Below, one piece after another: positions 8,901-17,414 of a DNA stretch of 64,000 nt (position 1 is the stretch's first letter; every line of letters starts with the position of its first letter). Origin of the DNA: VFJQ01 sp044226525 (GTDB lineage: Bacteria; Verrucomicrobiota; Verrucomicrobiia; Chthoniobacterales; Chthoniobacteraceae); NCBI GenBank assembly GCA_044226525.1, contig JBGAGV010000026.1, positions 1 to 64,000 on the forward strand. The letters run 5' to 3'. Under the pieces are notes generated by a model. That model was given only the letters and a program-made list of their open reading frames with translations, made no database searches and was not told where the DNA came from. The translations under genes and the position numbers were made by a program.

Positions 8901-11900
8901 ACAACTCGCCATTGAGCGAAGTCGTGGTCGCAGAGTTATCGATCGCGCCTTGGATCTTTTGGAACACTCCGACCGGCACATTTTCGATACCGGTGATCTG
9001 GTTCTGATCGCCGACGGCGATTGTGTGATACGTGATCGTGTAGTCGCCTGGTATACCTTGCGAAACCTTCTGGGTGACGGCGAAGGTTCCAAACGCATTG
9101 AGACCGCTCGAGTTCAGCGCCGAAGCGACCTGAGTCGGTGTCGCTCCCAGCGGGATGACCACTTCCGCTCCGCCGCCGGTATATTGCACATGCACGCCAT
9201 CGGGTTGGTCAGAGGTGATCACTCCGCCCTTGGCCTGCACCGTCGGCAGCGATTCGAGCGCGATCTCGAGGTCGTTCGCCGAGAGCGACGAATCGGTCGT
9301 GGCTTTTTGATCGGAGCCAAATTGAACCAGGTAGCCGCCGTCACCCGTAAAGGTCAGCACGGTGATCCCGCCTGCGTCGGCAATATTGGGCAACGCATTC
9401 AGGGCCGCTTCAAGTTGAGCCTTGGTGGCATTGCCCGGGAGTTCCTGGGTGGTCTGGCCATTGAAGGACAGGGTGAACTTTGAACTCGGAGAGAAGGCGT
9501 CATTTCGGAAGAGCAGTTGGTTGCTTCCGTTGAGCGTGATGTTGCTGATCTTTTCCGCGAACTGCGGGATGGCACCCTTGCCGGCCACGATCGAGGCGAT
9601 CGAGTCCGCCGACACATCGGTCACGCTGCCGGCGAGGCCGGCTTTGACGCCCATGCCGCCGACCCCGGCGAAGATACCACCCATCTCATTGTAGCCGTAA
9701 ATTTTGCCGGTTCGAATACCGATGTCGTGGCCAAGCACCTGAATAGCCTGCACGGAACCACCAGATCCACCTCGGGCGAGGCCATCGCCGCCGTCGCCAG
9801 CACCGAAGCTCCGCACGGTCGCCAGCGTTGAAATGTTGTTGATTCCAACGGTCTTGATCGAGCCACCCGCACCACCGGTAGAGCCGACGCCGGTGTGACC
9901 GCCATCGCCGGCCTCGAACGTGATGAGGCCCCCTTGGTTTCCACCATTGGCCAATGTGACGTTGCTGACCGAGCCGCCCGCTGCAGTCTTGCCTGTGCCA
10001 CTATAGATGTAATCGGACTGCCCATTGATCAAAGCCTGATCGTTGAAGGCTGCGAAGGTAATCCGATAAGTGTTCGCCGCAGTGCCCGGCACCACATCGA
10101 CTCCGCCTGGTCCGATGAGCCCCGGAGCATTGAGAGCTGCTTCGATCCGATCGGCAAAGGCCGAATCGGTTTCACCCGGCTGGCGGGTTGGAATGGCGGG
10201 GGTGGTCTGGCCGCCGAAACTAAGGGTAAACGTGCCTGCCGAGGTATTGACTACCTCAAGGAGCTGGACCTCGTGAGTTCCTGCCGAGCCGGGAGTCGCC
10301 TCCGTCACTCGCGTGCGAACGTCGCCGCCGCCATCACCCGCGAAGAACTGCAGGCTCTGGTCGATGCCCGAGCTGGCGCCGCCATTGACTCCGGTGATTG
10401 AGCCGCCCTTGCCTGCGGCCGTCGGCCCTTGCGAGCCGCTGCCGGCTTGAATAATGATCGAACCCGAAGGGGTCGCGTTGAGCGCGCTTCCGAGCGCGTC
10501 GCCATTGCCAAAGCTCAGGTTCGTGATACTGCCGCCCGCGCCGCCAAACGAGCCGTCGCCGGCGATCGCGGTGAGATTGAGCGTGCCGCGCAACCCGATC
10601 GGCACGTTCGCGGAGCCGACGAGGCTGCCACCAGCGCCCGGTCGGCCACCGATCACGCCTGCATCGCCAGCGGTAATGGTCGTGCTGCCCAGTGTAGCGA
10701 AAGCAGCGGATTCAAAAACCGAGCCGCCCGAACCGGCCGCGCCAGTGCCGGACGCGCCGTCGCCACCGTTGCCCGCTGCGATCACGGCGTCGCCATTTAG
10801 CGCCAGCGCCGGGTCGCCATCCAGACTCAGCATCACTTTCCGCACGTCGCCGCCTTTTCCGCCGGCTTTGTTGGCGCCGACACCACTACCTCCGTTGCCG
10901 GCCACTACCGAGGCGATCGAGTTGGCCCCATTGACGACCCCATCGGTCGTGATCTGCACCGAGGCGATGCTGCCGCCACGGCCACCTACGCCCAGCAGGG
11001 TCGCGTCGCCGCCAGCCCCGGCGGTCATGAAGGCATTCAGGTTTTTAGCATCCGAAATCGTTAGCGTCGTGAACGAACCGCCATCTCCGCCCCCCTTCTG
11101 CCCGTCGCCGCCGTCGCCGCCGCGGGCTACGAATTCACCGAAGTGGCTCGCCACGCTATCGATGTCGTTGAGCAGAAGCTTTGTCACCGAGCCGCCCTTG
11201 CCGCCCTTGCCGCCAATGCTGTTGCCCCCATTGGCGCCGGTGCCCGGATTCACCAGCATGGTGAGAATATCTGAAGAGTCCACCGTCATGGTGACCATGT
11301 TGCCGCCCGCTCCACCGTTGCCGTTGGTGCCGTCGCCGCCACGACCAGCGGAGAAAAGGATGCTCTGCGCCAGAATCGCATCGCCACCGATGTCCGCATC
11401 GAGCACTCGCACATTGGTGAGCGAACCGCCCGCGCCGCCAATCTTGCCACTCGATCCCGCCCCGCCGATGACCTGGATTTCCGAGCCGAGGATGCGCACG
11501 TTCGTGACCGAACCACCCGCCGCGCCCGTCGAGGCGCCACCAGCCGGCACCACCGTGCCGCCATCGCCACCCTGGACCAGAAGATCCGTATCGGCAGCCG
11601 TGGTTTGGTTGCTCAGCAACACGTCGCGAACCGAACCGCCGGTCCCGGTCTTGCCGCCCGGCGACACGGAGTCGCCACCCACGCCGCCGAGCACCGCGAG
11701 TTCCACGTCGCCGCCTGCTTCGTCGGGCGTGCTGGTGCGAACATTGACGGTCGAAACGAGACCGCCGGCGCCGCCAAATTTGCCCGAACCGCCCGCGCCG
11801 CCCTCGATGCGGACGTTGTCGTGAAGCAAGCTGTCGGAAGGCACGATAATGCCGCCGCTCACCTCGTAGCCGACGCGGGCGTCGATCACCTTGCCACCTG

Positions 11901-13023
11901 CGCCACCACGGCCAGTCGTGAGGCCGTTCCCGCCCGCGCCCGCCTTGATCAGGATATCGCTGTTGAGCGTGCCATCGACCACACCGGCTACCAGCACTTT
12001 GCTAATGTTGCCGCCCGCGCCGCCGTTCGGGCGCCCACTCGCCGAATCCGCGTCCCCGCCCCGGCCCGCCAGCAGGCTGAAGCCGTCGCTATCGCCAGTG
12101 ATCTTGATATTGCTGAGCGAACCGCCCGCCGCGCCTGCCCCCCCCGAGCCCGCCTGCAGGACACCCGGAATGGGGTTGTTATTGATGTCGAAGTCGTTCA
12201 GGGCTCCGATTTCCGCGTTGAAAATGCTGGCCCCTTTCACGCCCGGCGCCGCGATGAAATTCACGGTGCCTTCGCCGCCCGCGACCGTGAAGAAGTCGAA
12301 CGTCTTGCCGTTCGCTGCCGATCCAGCGAGCACGTTTTCGGCCGAGCCCACCCCGATGAGCGACCGGATGTCGCCACCGCTGAGGATGCTGCCGTGAACC
12401 GGGTTGTTGCCGAGAGTGATCTGCTTGATGCCCTGCTTCGGCCCCACCAAGCCAGTCATATCCACGAAATCGTCCGCCGTGGTTTTCGTGCCGCCTGTGT
12501 TGAAGTTGGTTACGATGTCGCCGTTGACCTCGCCGTTGACCTCGATCACGGCATTGGCGCTCAACGACAGGCCGGTCAATTCGCCCGGTTGGTATTCGTT
12601 GTCGTTGTTGATGTCAGTGAAAAAGGCGATCACGCTCCCACCCTTGACCACGAGCATATCGACGTAGGCACTGCTCGAGATGGTGAAGCGCTGGATTTTG
12701 TCCCCCGCGTCCAGCCGCACATAAAACGTATTGCTCGTCGCTGCGCTATCGACCGCCAGGGAGATCGGATCGTTCGAATTGGACGTATCGATGAAGTTAA
12801 GGTCATCGAAGGCATCCGGGCGCTCGCCACGTCCTCCTGACGTATCCTCATGATATTCCGTGTCCGAAGAGTTTTCGATTCCGATCGGTCCAATCGCACC
12901 GATGTGCATGATCGCAGGAGCAATGCGACCCTCGAGAGGCTCGACGGAATTCGCGGGAGCGGAACAGGGAGCGGGGTTCATAACGCGGCGTAAATTGTCG
13001 GAGGAAGATACGGAGGTCAACAT
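5980..13023 (-). CDS. Giant glycine-rich repeat surface protein with tandem beta-sandwich-like modules and N-terminal IAPA motif
   Basis: The protein has 2347 residues from ATG 13023; an internal Met 15 (MNPAPCSAPAN) is an alternative start. The motif VEPLEGRIAPA stands at residues 27-37. An N-terminal domain with the phrase GDIVTN is shared with the downstream neighbour. Residues about 290-1150 are a PGRS-like Gly-rich tract (units such as GGAGGSLTNVRV). Residues about 1165-2240 are about ten modules of 90-110 residues of the type FTLSFNGQTT...LEAALNALPNI...GGITV. A unique tail of about 100 residues ends the protein. It lies upstream of the 954-5957 gene with a 22-base gap to the preferred start, so the two are probably cotranscribed. 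A secreted or surface structural role is inferred. Confidence 0.85.
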   Translation of the reverse strand: MLTSVSSSDNLRRVMNPAPCSAPANSVEPLEGRIAPAIMHIGAIGPIGIENSSDTEYHEDTSGGRGERPDAFDDLNFIDTSNSNDPISLAVDSAATSNTFYVRLDAGDKIQRFTISSSAYVDMLVVKGGSVIAFFTDINNDNEYQPGELTGLSLSANAVIEVNGEVNGDIVTNFNTGGTKTTADDFVDMTGLVGPKQGIKQITLGNNPVHGSILSGGDIRSLIGVGSAENVLAGSAANGKTFDFFTVAGGEGTVNFIAAPGVKGASIFNAEIGALNDFDINNNPIPGVLQAGSGGAGAAGGSLSNIKITGDSDGFSLLAGRGGDADSASGRPNGGAGGNISKVLVAGVVDGTLNSDILIKAGAGGNGLTTGRGGAGGKVIDARVGYEVSGGIIVPSDSLLHDNVRIEGGAGGSGKFGGAGGLVSTVNVRTSTPDEAGGDVELAVLGGVGGDSVSPGGKTGTGGSVRDVLLSNQTTAADTDLLVQGGDGGTVVPAGGASTGAAGGSVTNVRILGSEIQVIGGAGSSGKIGGAGGSLTNVRVLDADIGGDAILAQSILFSAGRGGDGTNGNGGAGGNMVTMTVDSSDILTMLVNPGTGANGGNSIGGKGGKGGSVTKLLLNDIDSVASHFGEFVARGGDGGDGQKGGGDGGSFTTLTISDAKNLNAFMTAGAGGDATLLGVGGRGGSIASVQITTDGVVNGANSIASVVAGNGGSGVGANKAGGKGGDVRKVMLSLDGDPALALNGDAVIAAGNGGDGASGTGAAGSGGSVFESAAFATLGSTTITAGDAGVIGGRPGAGGSLVGSANVPIGLRGTLNLTAIAGDGSFGGAGGSITNLSFGNGDALGSALNATPSGSIIIQAGSGSQGPTAAGKGGSITGVNGGASSGIDQSLQFFAGDGGGDVRTRVTEATPGSAGTHEVQLLEVVNTSAGTFTLSFGGQTTPAIPTRQPGETDSAFADRIEAALNAPGLIGPGGVDVVPGTAANTYRITFAAFNDQALINGQSDYIYSGTGKTAAGGSVSNVTLANGGNQGGLITFEAGDGGHTGVGSTGGAGGSIKTVGINNISTLATVRSFGAGDGGDGLARGGSGGSVQAIQVLGHDIGIRTGKIYGYNEMGGIFAGVGGMGVKAGLAGSVTDVSADSIASIVAGKGAIPQFAEKISNITLNGSNQLLFRNDAFSPSSKFTLSFNGQTTQELPGNATKAQLEAALNALPNIADAGGITVLTFTGDGGYLVQFGSDQKATTDSSLSANDLEIALESLPTVQAKGGVITSDQPDGVHVQYTGGGAEVVIPLGATPTQVASALNSSGLNAFGTFAVTQKVSQGIPGDYTITYHTIAVGDQNQITGIENVPVGVFQKIQGAIDNSATTTSLNGELSLPVTETRSGSDPVNVLETVRGEFGFAATELTQGIASLQQEIQQFNLNPVNNYPGAQFTLTFNSYKTTPISSNGTDQSIATAIDAALEALPSVQALSGASGDKVQVTVSATASRTFNIAFGVDDGDMPIVQGNFLIPETQRINLGTLSSILGSTFTLTFGTSTTAPLDPATLTAATLEAAIENLPDIQNLPATGDQVKVTKSGQTYDVTFNSNGDKTAFSGLTFVPEIQTLNLSSALAVPGGKIRLFFDNPTTFQNEITPLITPGATDALTATAIQTALNDLQSVKDTNGGTGTVQVAAVGGGLFNVTFQAYGEQNAIVATGVVSEVQNLDLSSIINIGNAEFVLTVKNGLPVLETQQYGVYESFSAVETRSGLLSAIEFPVLTTDGTTGAAEKTLLDRDTAITNYGQFLSTNSKIIFNYQNTGSATVFSRVVYGNATATVIRTNLDPIIGGAAPGDATNNINVTNVAATNNILITFANPNTGNVPNITATAYVPETQLLDLTHTVAGAKTILTFNGQDTAPLPNNFQPSDVQAALNALPSIQAYGSVTVGAPDPQGRLPITFDNTFSASPGVTPIDVPFLITGTQEFFEKQTLDTSRIAGTGATYVLEANGQTTPTFNEGTNALTIQTELDNIYNPSTTGDVLVTDVGGGKFEISFDKLRGDQAPIVGVATLGTGMTTRLPINADAATIETALNQVTIGGLTVTGPGLVNGLPKTGTFDIRFNDPLDNPNIGVTTYVHEVQTIDVLDNLDQNGQPLPGGQGKFYLTNGNENTSLLTPPVTIADPFAPTPGEIADLDARALEVQTALNALTSIQNIGGVTVKPSTHTEVINGVSTVIYDNTAFEITFLGDGDQNALSGVQPEVMPMVTVRDGTALVPEQQEIHYFPKYQINPTTYTTANLVGAIYDLDEHNANRFHFVNLDGSVDSFGRPTFTLGDRPIDGIVMARIFDQATVNFTPEARLTASGFFDNDNLL
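6270..9530 (-). repeat. Tandem FTLxFNGQTT-type modules inside the 5980-13023 protein
   Basis: Roughly ten degenerate modules of 90-110 residues have the core F-x-L-x-F-N-G-x-x-T, then L-E-A-A-L-N-x-L-P-x-I, then G-G-V-x-V and F-x-I-x-F. Most end in E-x-Q-x-L-D-L that leads into the next module. The clearest copies are near 9470 (FTLSFNGQTTQELP) and 7345 (ILTFNGQDTAPLP). Similar modules are familiar from very large planctomycete proteins; that comparison is from memory. Confidence 0.7.
9565..12160 (-). repeat. PGRS-like GGxGG repeat block inside the 5980-13023 protein
   Basis: About 25 units pair a Gly-rich turn with a strand of the form S-[IV]-x-x-V-x-V/I, for example GGAGGSLTNVRV and GGKGGSVTKLLL. 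One FTLSFGGQTT module interrupts the tract near 10020-10290. Periodicity in protein is clear although the DNA is not strongly repetitive. Confidence 0.75.
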
Positions 13024-13248
13024 TTTATTTGAAGGAAACCAGTGTTTTCTGCGCTGGAATTAAAATCTTTATTAGCTGTCGGCTTGCTTGCAATCCAGCC
13101 TTCGCTCGGTCGGCTGAGGGATTGAAAACGAAGATCTGGGGGGCGTTTCACTCTTTACGAATGGCGATTTGCGCCGCGCGTATCCCACTTTTCGCCTCGC
13201 ACGTAAAGTCTTGCGTCAGCAAAAGTCTGTCAACCGCGGCGTCAGCCC

Positions 13249-13779
13249 ATGGAAACCACCTCTGCCATCCTCCTTCGCAAGACGAAGCTCTCCGACACGA
13301 GCCTTATCCTGACCTGGCTCACACTTGCGCACGGCAAGATCAAGACTGTTGCCAAGGGAGCCCGCCAGCCGAAGAGCCGCTTCGCTGGTCGCCTCGACCT
13401 CTTTTTCACCTGCGAGATCAATTTTGCTCGCAGCCACAAGAGCGAGCTTCACACTTTGCGCGAGGTCGAACTTATCGACCCGCACGAAGGCCTCCGTAGC
13501 GACTACGAACGGGTTGCCTTGGCTGCTTATTTTGTCGAACTCATCGAACTCGTCACGGAACCGGAACACGCCGTGGCCGATCTCTACGATCTGCTCAGTC
13601 GTGCTTTGCGCTACTTGACCGAAAACGCGGTCAGTCTGCGGGCTCTCGAGCATTTCGAGCGCGAACTGGTTCGCCTCCTCGGCATTGAGCACCCTCAGGT
13701 CTCCGCCGCCGTCGCGATTGGTCGCGCCTATCACAAGCTGCCCTCAGTCCGCCGCGATCTGTTGAAACGGCTCGTCTGA
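13249..13779 (+). CDS. recO: RecO-like DNA repair protein (short form)
   Basis: The protein has 176 residues. The N-terminus METTSAILLRKTKLSDTSLIL, followed by GKIKTVAKGARQPKSRFAGRLDLF, is the RecO OB-fold that binds single-stranded DNA and helps RecR load RecA in gap repair. A helical region follows (YFVELIELVTEPEHAVADLYDLL). The protein is shorter than the usual 230-250 residues and has no Cys4 zinc motif; the C-terminal part of the family domain is missing or reduced. It stands alone between the giant minus-strand genes and a convergent operon. The family is clear, the function of the short form less so. Confidence 0.85.
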   Translation: METTSAILLRKTKLSDTSLILTWLTLAHGKIKTVAKGARQPKSRFAGRLDLFFTCEINFARSHKSELHTLREVELIDPHEGLRSDYERVALAAYFVELIELVTEPEHAVADLYDLLSRALRYLTENAVSLRALEHFERELVRLLGIEHPQVSAAVAIGRAYHKLPSVRRDLLKRLV

Positions 13780-13798
13780 CGGGTCGGGACCGGTCCGG

Positions 13799-15088
13799 CT
13801 ACTGCACCAGTTCCGCCAACGTGGGTAGCTTGCGAAGTTCTGCCTCCCGCAAGGTCAGGTGGAGCACCTGCTGCCACCGGTGGGGCATGAAGAGGTGCAG
13901 CCTTCCATCCTCTACAAACGCATCCACATACGAGCATTGGAAATTGAAGCCGCCGACGGCGTGAGCGGCCTGCACCACATTCGCCAGCACGAAGCGTGGT
14001 TCGCTCCAGGTGTGCCCGCCATCGGTTGAAGTCGCCGCCCACAGTTCCGAGCGCACCTTCATCACCTCGGTCTTGTCGTCGAGTTCGCGTGTCTTGGCCG
14101 GCGGAACTTTGTTGTGATGAAATGCCACCAGGGTTTTTCCGTCCGAGAGGGGAAACAGCATTGGCGGGGCGTCCGGATGCACCAGCGAACTCGGTGCGGG
14201 TTCCGTCCACGTCTTTCCATCGTCATTGCTCCACGCCGTGAACAAATGCCCCTGCGGCGTGCGCGACATGAACAGCACCTTCCCTTCGCCGAGATTGAGC
14301 GGACGCCCTTCGTCCATGCGGTCGAATCCCTCCGCCGCCCAGCCATTCGGTCGCGCGCCTGGCAATACCGTCCACGTCTCCCCCCGATCTTCGGAGCGAA
14401 GCAGATATTGCTGTGTCGTGAACGGCTTCTTCGACCAATCCGCGAGATGCGAGCCGAGCAACCACGTCCCCGCATCCGTCTCGGTCATGCGCATCACCGA
14501 CATGCCGCGAAATTCGGGATCGTTCGTTGGTGTGATGAGATTCACGTCCGACCACGTGCGCCCGTCGTCGTCCGACCAGCGGAAACCGATGGGCGCATTC
14601 TCCCGCTGTCCATTTTCCCACGTCCATTTTCCCGGAATTGGCTGCGTTCCAAACGCATAGATGCGTTTGGACCCGCGCGGAATCAGAGGAATGAACCCAT
14701 GCTGGCTATACGGAATATCGAATGCGACCGTCGGTCCCTGCCACGTCCTGCCGTGATCCGATGACCGATACGACATCATCGAGTTCATCTTTTCTCCCTT
14801 GCTCTTGGCGTAGTGATCGCCCTCCGGAAACATCAGCAGGTAATCTCCACCCGGTGTGATCGTGGCGCGCGTTTCCAGCACCCGCGTCGTCGTGCGATGC
14901 ACCACCTGTCCACCCAGCGCCCTTGCCGCGATGAGCCCTGTCACCTCGTTCACCACCAACCCTGAGGGCGGATGTTTCGTCGAAATCTCTGCCGTCCCGA
15001 TTTTCACTGTCTCCATTATCGGCAGCGGAGGGAATTCCGCCGCACCTAGCAGGGAGGCCGTGGCGAGGAAGAGCAGGGGAGTCTTCAT
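13799..15088 (-). CDS. Secreted sialidase-like (BNR/Asp-box) beta-propeller protein
   Basis: The protein has 429 residues with a signal peptide (MKTPLLFLATASLLGAAEF). Five Asp-boxes are visible: SSDHGRTW, SDDDGRTW, SEDRGETW, SNDDGKTW and STDGGHTW, giving a six-bladed sialidase-type propeller. A canonical RIP motif near the N-terminus is not obvious (ETRATIT stands at the expected place), so substrate and catalysis are uncertain. Its ATG overlaps the stop of the preceding sialidase gene by four bases, which indicates translational coupling as the last gene of a four-gene operon. Confidence 0.85.
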   Translation of the reverse strand: MKTPLLFLATASLLGAAEFPPLPIMETVKIGTAEISTKHPPSGLVVNEVTGLIAARALGGQVVHRTTTRVLETRATITPGGDYLLMFPEGDHYAKSKGEKMNSMMSYRSSDHGRTWQGPTVAFDIPYSQHGFIPLIPRGSKRIYAFGTQPIPGKWTWENGQRENAPIGFRWSDDDGRTWSDVNLITPTNDPEFRGMSVMRMTETDAGTWLLGSHLADWSKKPFTTQQYLLRSEDRGETWTVLPGARPNGWAAEGFDRMDEGRPLNLGEGKVLFMSRTPQGHLFTAWSNDDGKTWTEPAPSSLVHPDAPPMLFPLSDGKTLVAFHHNKVPPAKTRELDDKTEVMKVRSELWAATSTDGGHTWSEPRFVLANVVQAAHAVGGFNFQCSYVDAFVEDGRLHLFMPHRWQQVLHLTLREAELRKLPTLAELVQ

Positions 15089-16344
15089 TTGGAAGAAACC
15101 AGCGAATCGCGCCCATCAGTCAGCCATTCGAGATTGAACCGCGCGAAGTGCAACTCGTCCCAGTAGTGCGTGCTCCCTTTATCCGCCCGTTCATACACGT
15201 AAGCGACCGTCATATCGTCGAGCACCACCATGTCCGAATACGAGGATGGATGCGGCCAGATCGTCTTGCCCGCCGTCCAGGTCGCGCCTTCGTCGTAGCT
15301 CAGCCGGACCGTCAAATTGTAGCGCCCATACGGATGCTCCTTCTGCCGGATCGGCGACGCCGGGCTCGAAAAAAGCAGGCGGTTTTTGTCCTGCACTCCC
15401 GCCAAGGTGAACCGCTCCGCCGCCCCATGGCACCGCGGCGTGATTAACTCCTCCGCGCGTCTTAACCCGCCCCACGTTTCACCTCCGTCTTTGCTGATCG
15501 CGATGAGATGCCGCAGATTATCTGGTGCGTCGGTATTGCTCTCATTGCGCGATACCACCATCAGGTCGCCGTTCGCCAATTCGACGAGCTGGCATTCGCT
15601 CGTATGCATCCCGATCGTCCCGCCGAGCCTCCACGTTTTCCCTTGGTCATCGCTATAAAAACAGTGCGCGAAGCTGCGCAGCTTTCCCCCGCCGATGTCT
15701 TCGCGGTGCCGCGCGGGCACGACGATTCGCCCCGACTTGAGCTGCACCAACGCTTTGCCCGGTCCGCATCCATATCGTTGCGCCCAATCCTTCTCCCAGA
15801 TCGCCATCCGCCCTTTCGGATTGGCCGCTTCTTCGTCCCCGCCACCCTTACCCTTCAAGTGGTCCCACTCCGGCTTCGTCACTAGCTCGTGGATCATCAC
15901 CGGCCCGTCCCAGGTCACTCCGCTGTCCGTGCTCGAAAAGCAGGCATACTTCTTTTTGTCCCGCAGGAAAAATAGCCACAATTTATCCCCCGTGCGCCCC
16001 ACTGTGATGTCCGTGCACCCCCGATTTTCATCGTCGAAAATCATCTGCTCCGCGCTCCACGTCTTCCCCTTGTCGCGACTCCGCTTCAGCACGATGTCGT
16101 GATTGCCCACATCCCCCGACCCATCGTTCCGCTTCTCCGCAATGATGAGAATATCCCCGTTCGGAGCCAGTAAAATCGATGGAATACGATAGTTTGGCTT
16201 ATTGTCCGGTGACATCGCAAATACCCGCGTCGTCTCAAACAGAGGCTCCCCCGCACGCATCATCCCCGCAAACAAAAACGCCTCCAGAAACCCTGCGCCG
16301 CCCCGCAAAAATTTGCCGCCTGCCATCTGCCATCCGCCCTTCAT
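15085..16344 (-). CDS. Secreted exo-alpha-sialidase (neuraminidase family)
   Basis: The protein has 419 residues; an in-frame Met at 16326 (MAGGKF) may be the true start ahead of a hydrophobic leader. The motif NYRIPSIL (residues 51-58) is the sialidase RIP motif that supplies an arginine of the carboxylate-binding triad. Asp-boxes SRDKGKTW, STDSGVTW, SDDQGKTW, SKDGGETW and SYDEGATW are present. Near the C-terminus, SYSDMVV followed by AYVYER fits the catalytic Tyr/Glu region. It probably releases terminal sialic acid or a related sugar outside the cytoplasm. Four-base overlaps link it to the genes on both sides. Confidence 0.88.
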   Translation of the reverse strand: MKGGWQMAGGKFLRGGAGFLEAFLFAGMMRAGEPLFETTRVFAMSPDNKPNYRIPSILLAPNGDILIIAEKRNDGSGDVGNHDIVLKRSRDKGKTWSAEQMIFDDENRGCTDITVGRTGDKLWLFFLRDKKKYACFSSTDSGVTWDGPVMIHELVTKPEWDHLKGKGGGDEEAANPKGRMAIWEKDWAQRYGCGPGKALVQLKSGRIVVPARHREDIGGGKLRSFAHCFYSDDQGKTWRLGGTIGMHTSECQLVELANGDLMVVSRNESNTDAPDNLRHLIAISKDGGETWGGLRRAEELITPRCHGAAERFTLAGVQDKNRLLFSSPASPIRQKEHPYGRYNLTVRLSYDEGATWTAGKTIWPHPSSYSDMVVLDDMTVAYVYERADKGSTHYWDELHFARFNLEWLTDGRDSLVSSK

Positions 16345-17399
16345 TTCGAGATCCTCCAGACTTCATTCGTCCGCACCCGCGGACGCACTTCGCCATTTGG
16401 GATCACAAACCCACCCAACCACTCCGTCACCGGCACCGTCGCCCGCGAAAACGGCACGCTTGGCACCGTGCTCCACGACTTTGCCGCCACATCGAAGACC
16501 AGCGTATCGCGCGGAAATCCCGGATGCTTCTCCAACGGCTCGAACGTCACATTCCGCCCGTCGTCCCCGGTGACCACCAGGATCTTCCCGTCGATCACCG
16601 GCGCCGGTGAAGGTGCCGCCGTCGCCGACCGCGGAAGATCCGGCAATCGTTCCCACCCGCGCCCCTCCACATAGCGCCACGCATCTCGCAAAAACGTCCG
16701 CACCGCCTTTCCATCCGCCCCCGCGCTCAGGCTCGCACCGCTCAAATAATAAAACGCCTCCCCATCCGCCGCCGCGACCGCCAGCATCCGCGCCGGCCCC
16801 GGGCAAGGCTCGATTGCCTGCCACGTCGCGTCCGATTTCGCATAATCGAGCACCCACGCCTCTTTTAACGCGGTTGTCGCATCGGGTCGCTCGATTCCGC
16901 CCGCGACATAGATCCGGTTTCTCATCATCGCCCCCGAAAGATTTGCACACGCCTTTGGCAAAGGCGCGAAGTTCCGTGTCGTCAAAGCGCCGTTCTTCCA
17001 ACTCACCAGCCACACCTCATTCGTGTGCCCCGCGGCATTGCTTCCGCCGATGCACATCAGCCCCTCCGGAACTGTGATCGATACCCCATACCCTCGCGCC
17101 ACCCGCAGTTTCCCCGCCGCGATCCATTTCCCATCCGGTCGCTCCAGCACAAAGGCCGAGTCATACCACGTCTTCACAAAGTCCGGCTGCCACTGCTTCG
17201 CGGTTACATTTGCTCCACCCGCGACGACCAATGCTCCGTTGCTCACCCCCGCAAAACACCCTGCGAAACCTTGCTCATCTGGAATCGGCGGAAGCTGCGA
17301 CCATTCGAGGGGGGACGGCAGAGCGGGAAAGCTCATGAAGAGCGGAAAAGCGAGGGCGAGAAACGTCGTTTTTGCCCGATTACGTGAAGGCGATTTCAT
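16341..17399 (-). CDS. nanM: Kelch-type cyclically permuted mutarotase (NanM-like N-acetylneuraminate epimerase)
   Basis: The protein has 352 residues with an N-terminal leader (residues about 10-28). GFAGCFAGVSNGALVVAGGAN followed by a Trp/Tyr-rich segment is the start of NanM-type Kelch propellers. Further Kelch blades carry GYGVSITVPEGLMCIGGSN, RIYVAGGIE and ILVVTGDDG. NanM interconverts the anomers of sialic acid released by sialidase in the periplasm. Neighbouring sialidases on the same transcript strongly support this job, although a related mutarotase on another sugar is possible. The stop overlaps the next gene's start by four bases. Confidence 0.85.
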   Translation of the reverse strand: MKSPSRNRAKTTFLALAFPLFMSFPALPSPLEWSQLPPIPDEQGFAGCFAGVSNGALVVAGGANVTAKQWQPDFVKTWYDSAFVLERPDGKWIAAGKLRVARGYGVSITVPEGLMCIGGSNAAGHTNEVWLVSWKNGALTTRNFAPLPKACANLSGAMMRNRIYVAGGIERPDATTALKEAWVLDYAKSDATWQAIEPCPGPARMLAVAAADGEAFYYLSGASLSAGADGKAVRTFLRDAWRYVEGRGWERLPDLPRSATAAPSPAPVIDGKILVVTGDDGRNVTFEPLEKHPGFPRDTLVFDVAAKSWSTVPSVPFSRATVPVTEWLGGFVIPNGEVRPRVRTNEVWRISK

Positions 17400-17414
17400 C
17401 GTGACGGAAGGCGC

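Noticed and set aside
1480..12160. CRISPR-like periodicity in the giant genes
   Set aside because: The regularity is at protein level (Gly-rich units). There are no identical direct repeats with unique spacers and no cas genes.
13024..13248. Possible RNA gene or riboswitch in the 225-base divergent gap before recO
   Set aside because: It is AT-richer near the giant gene's start, as expected for a promoter, but no tRNA fold, known riboswitch core or clear -35/-10 pair was found.
13780..13798. GGACCGGTCC palindrome between convergent recO and sialidase genes as a terminator
   Set aside because: The palindrome has no loop or T-tract, so it is not a convincing terminator.
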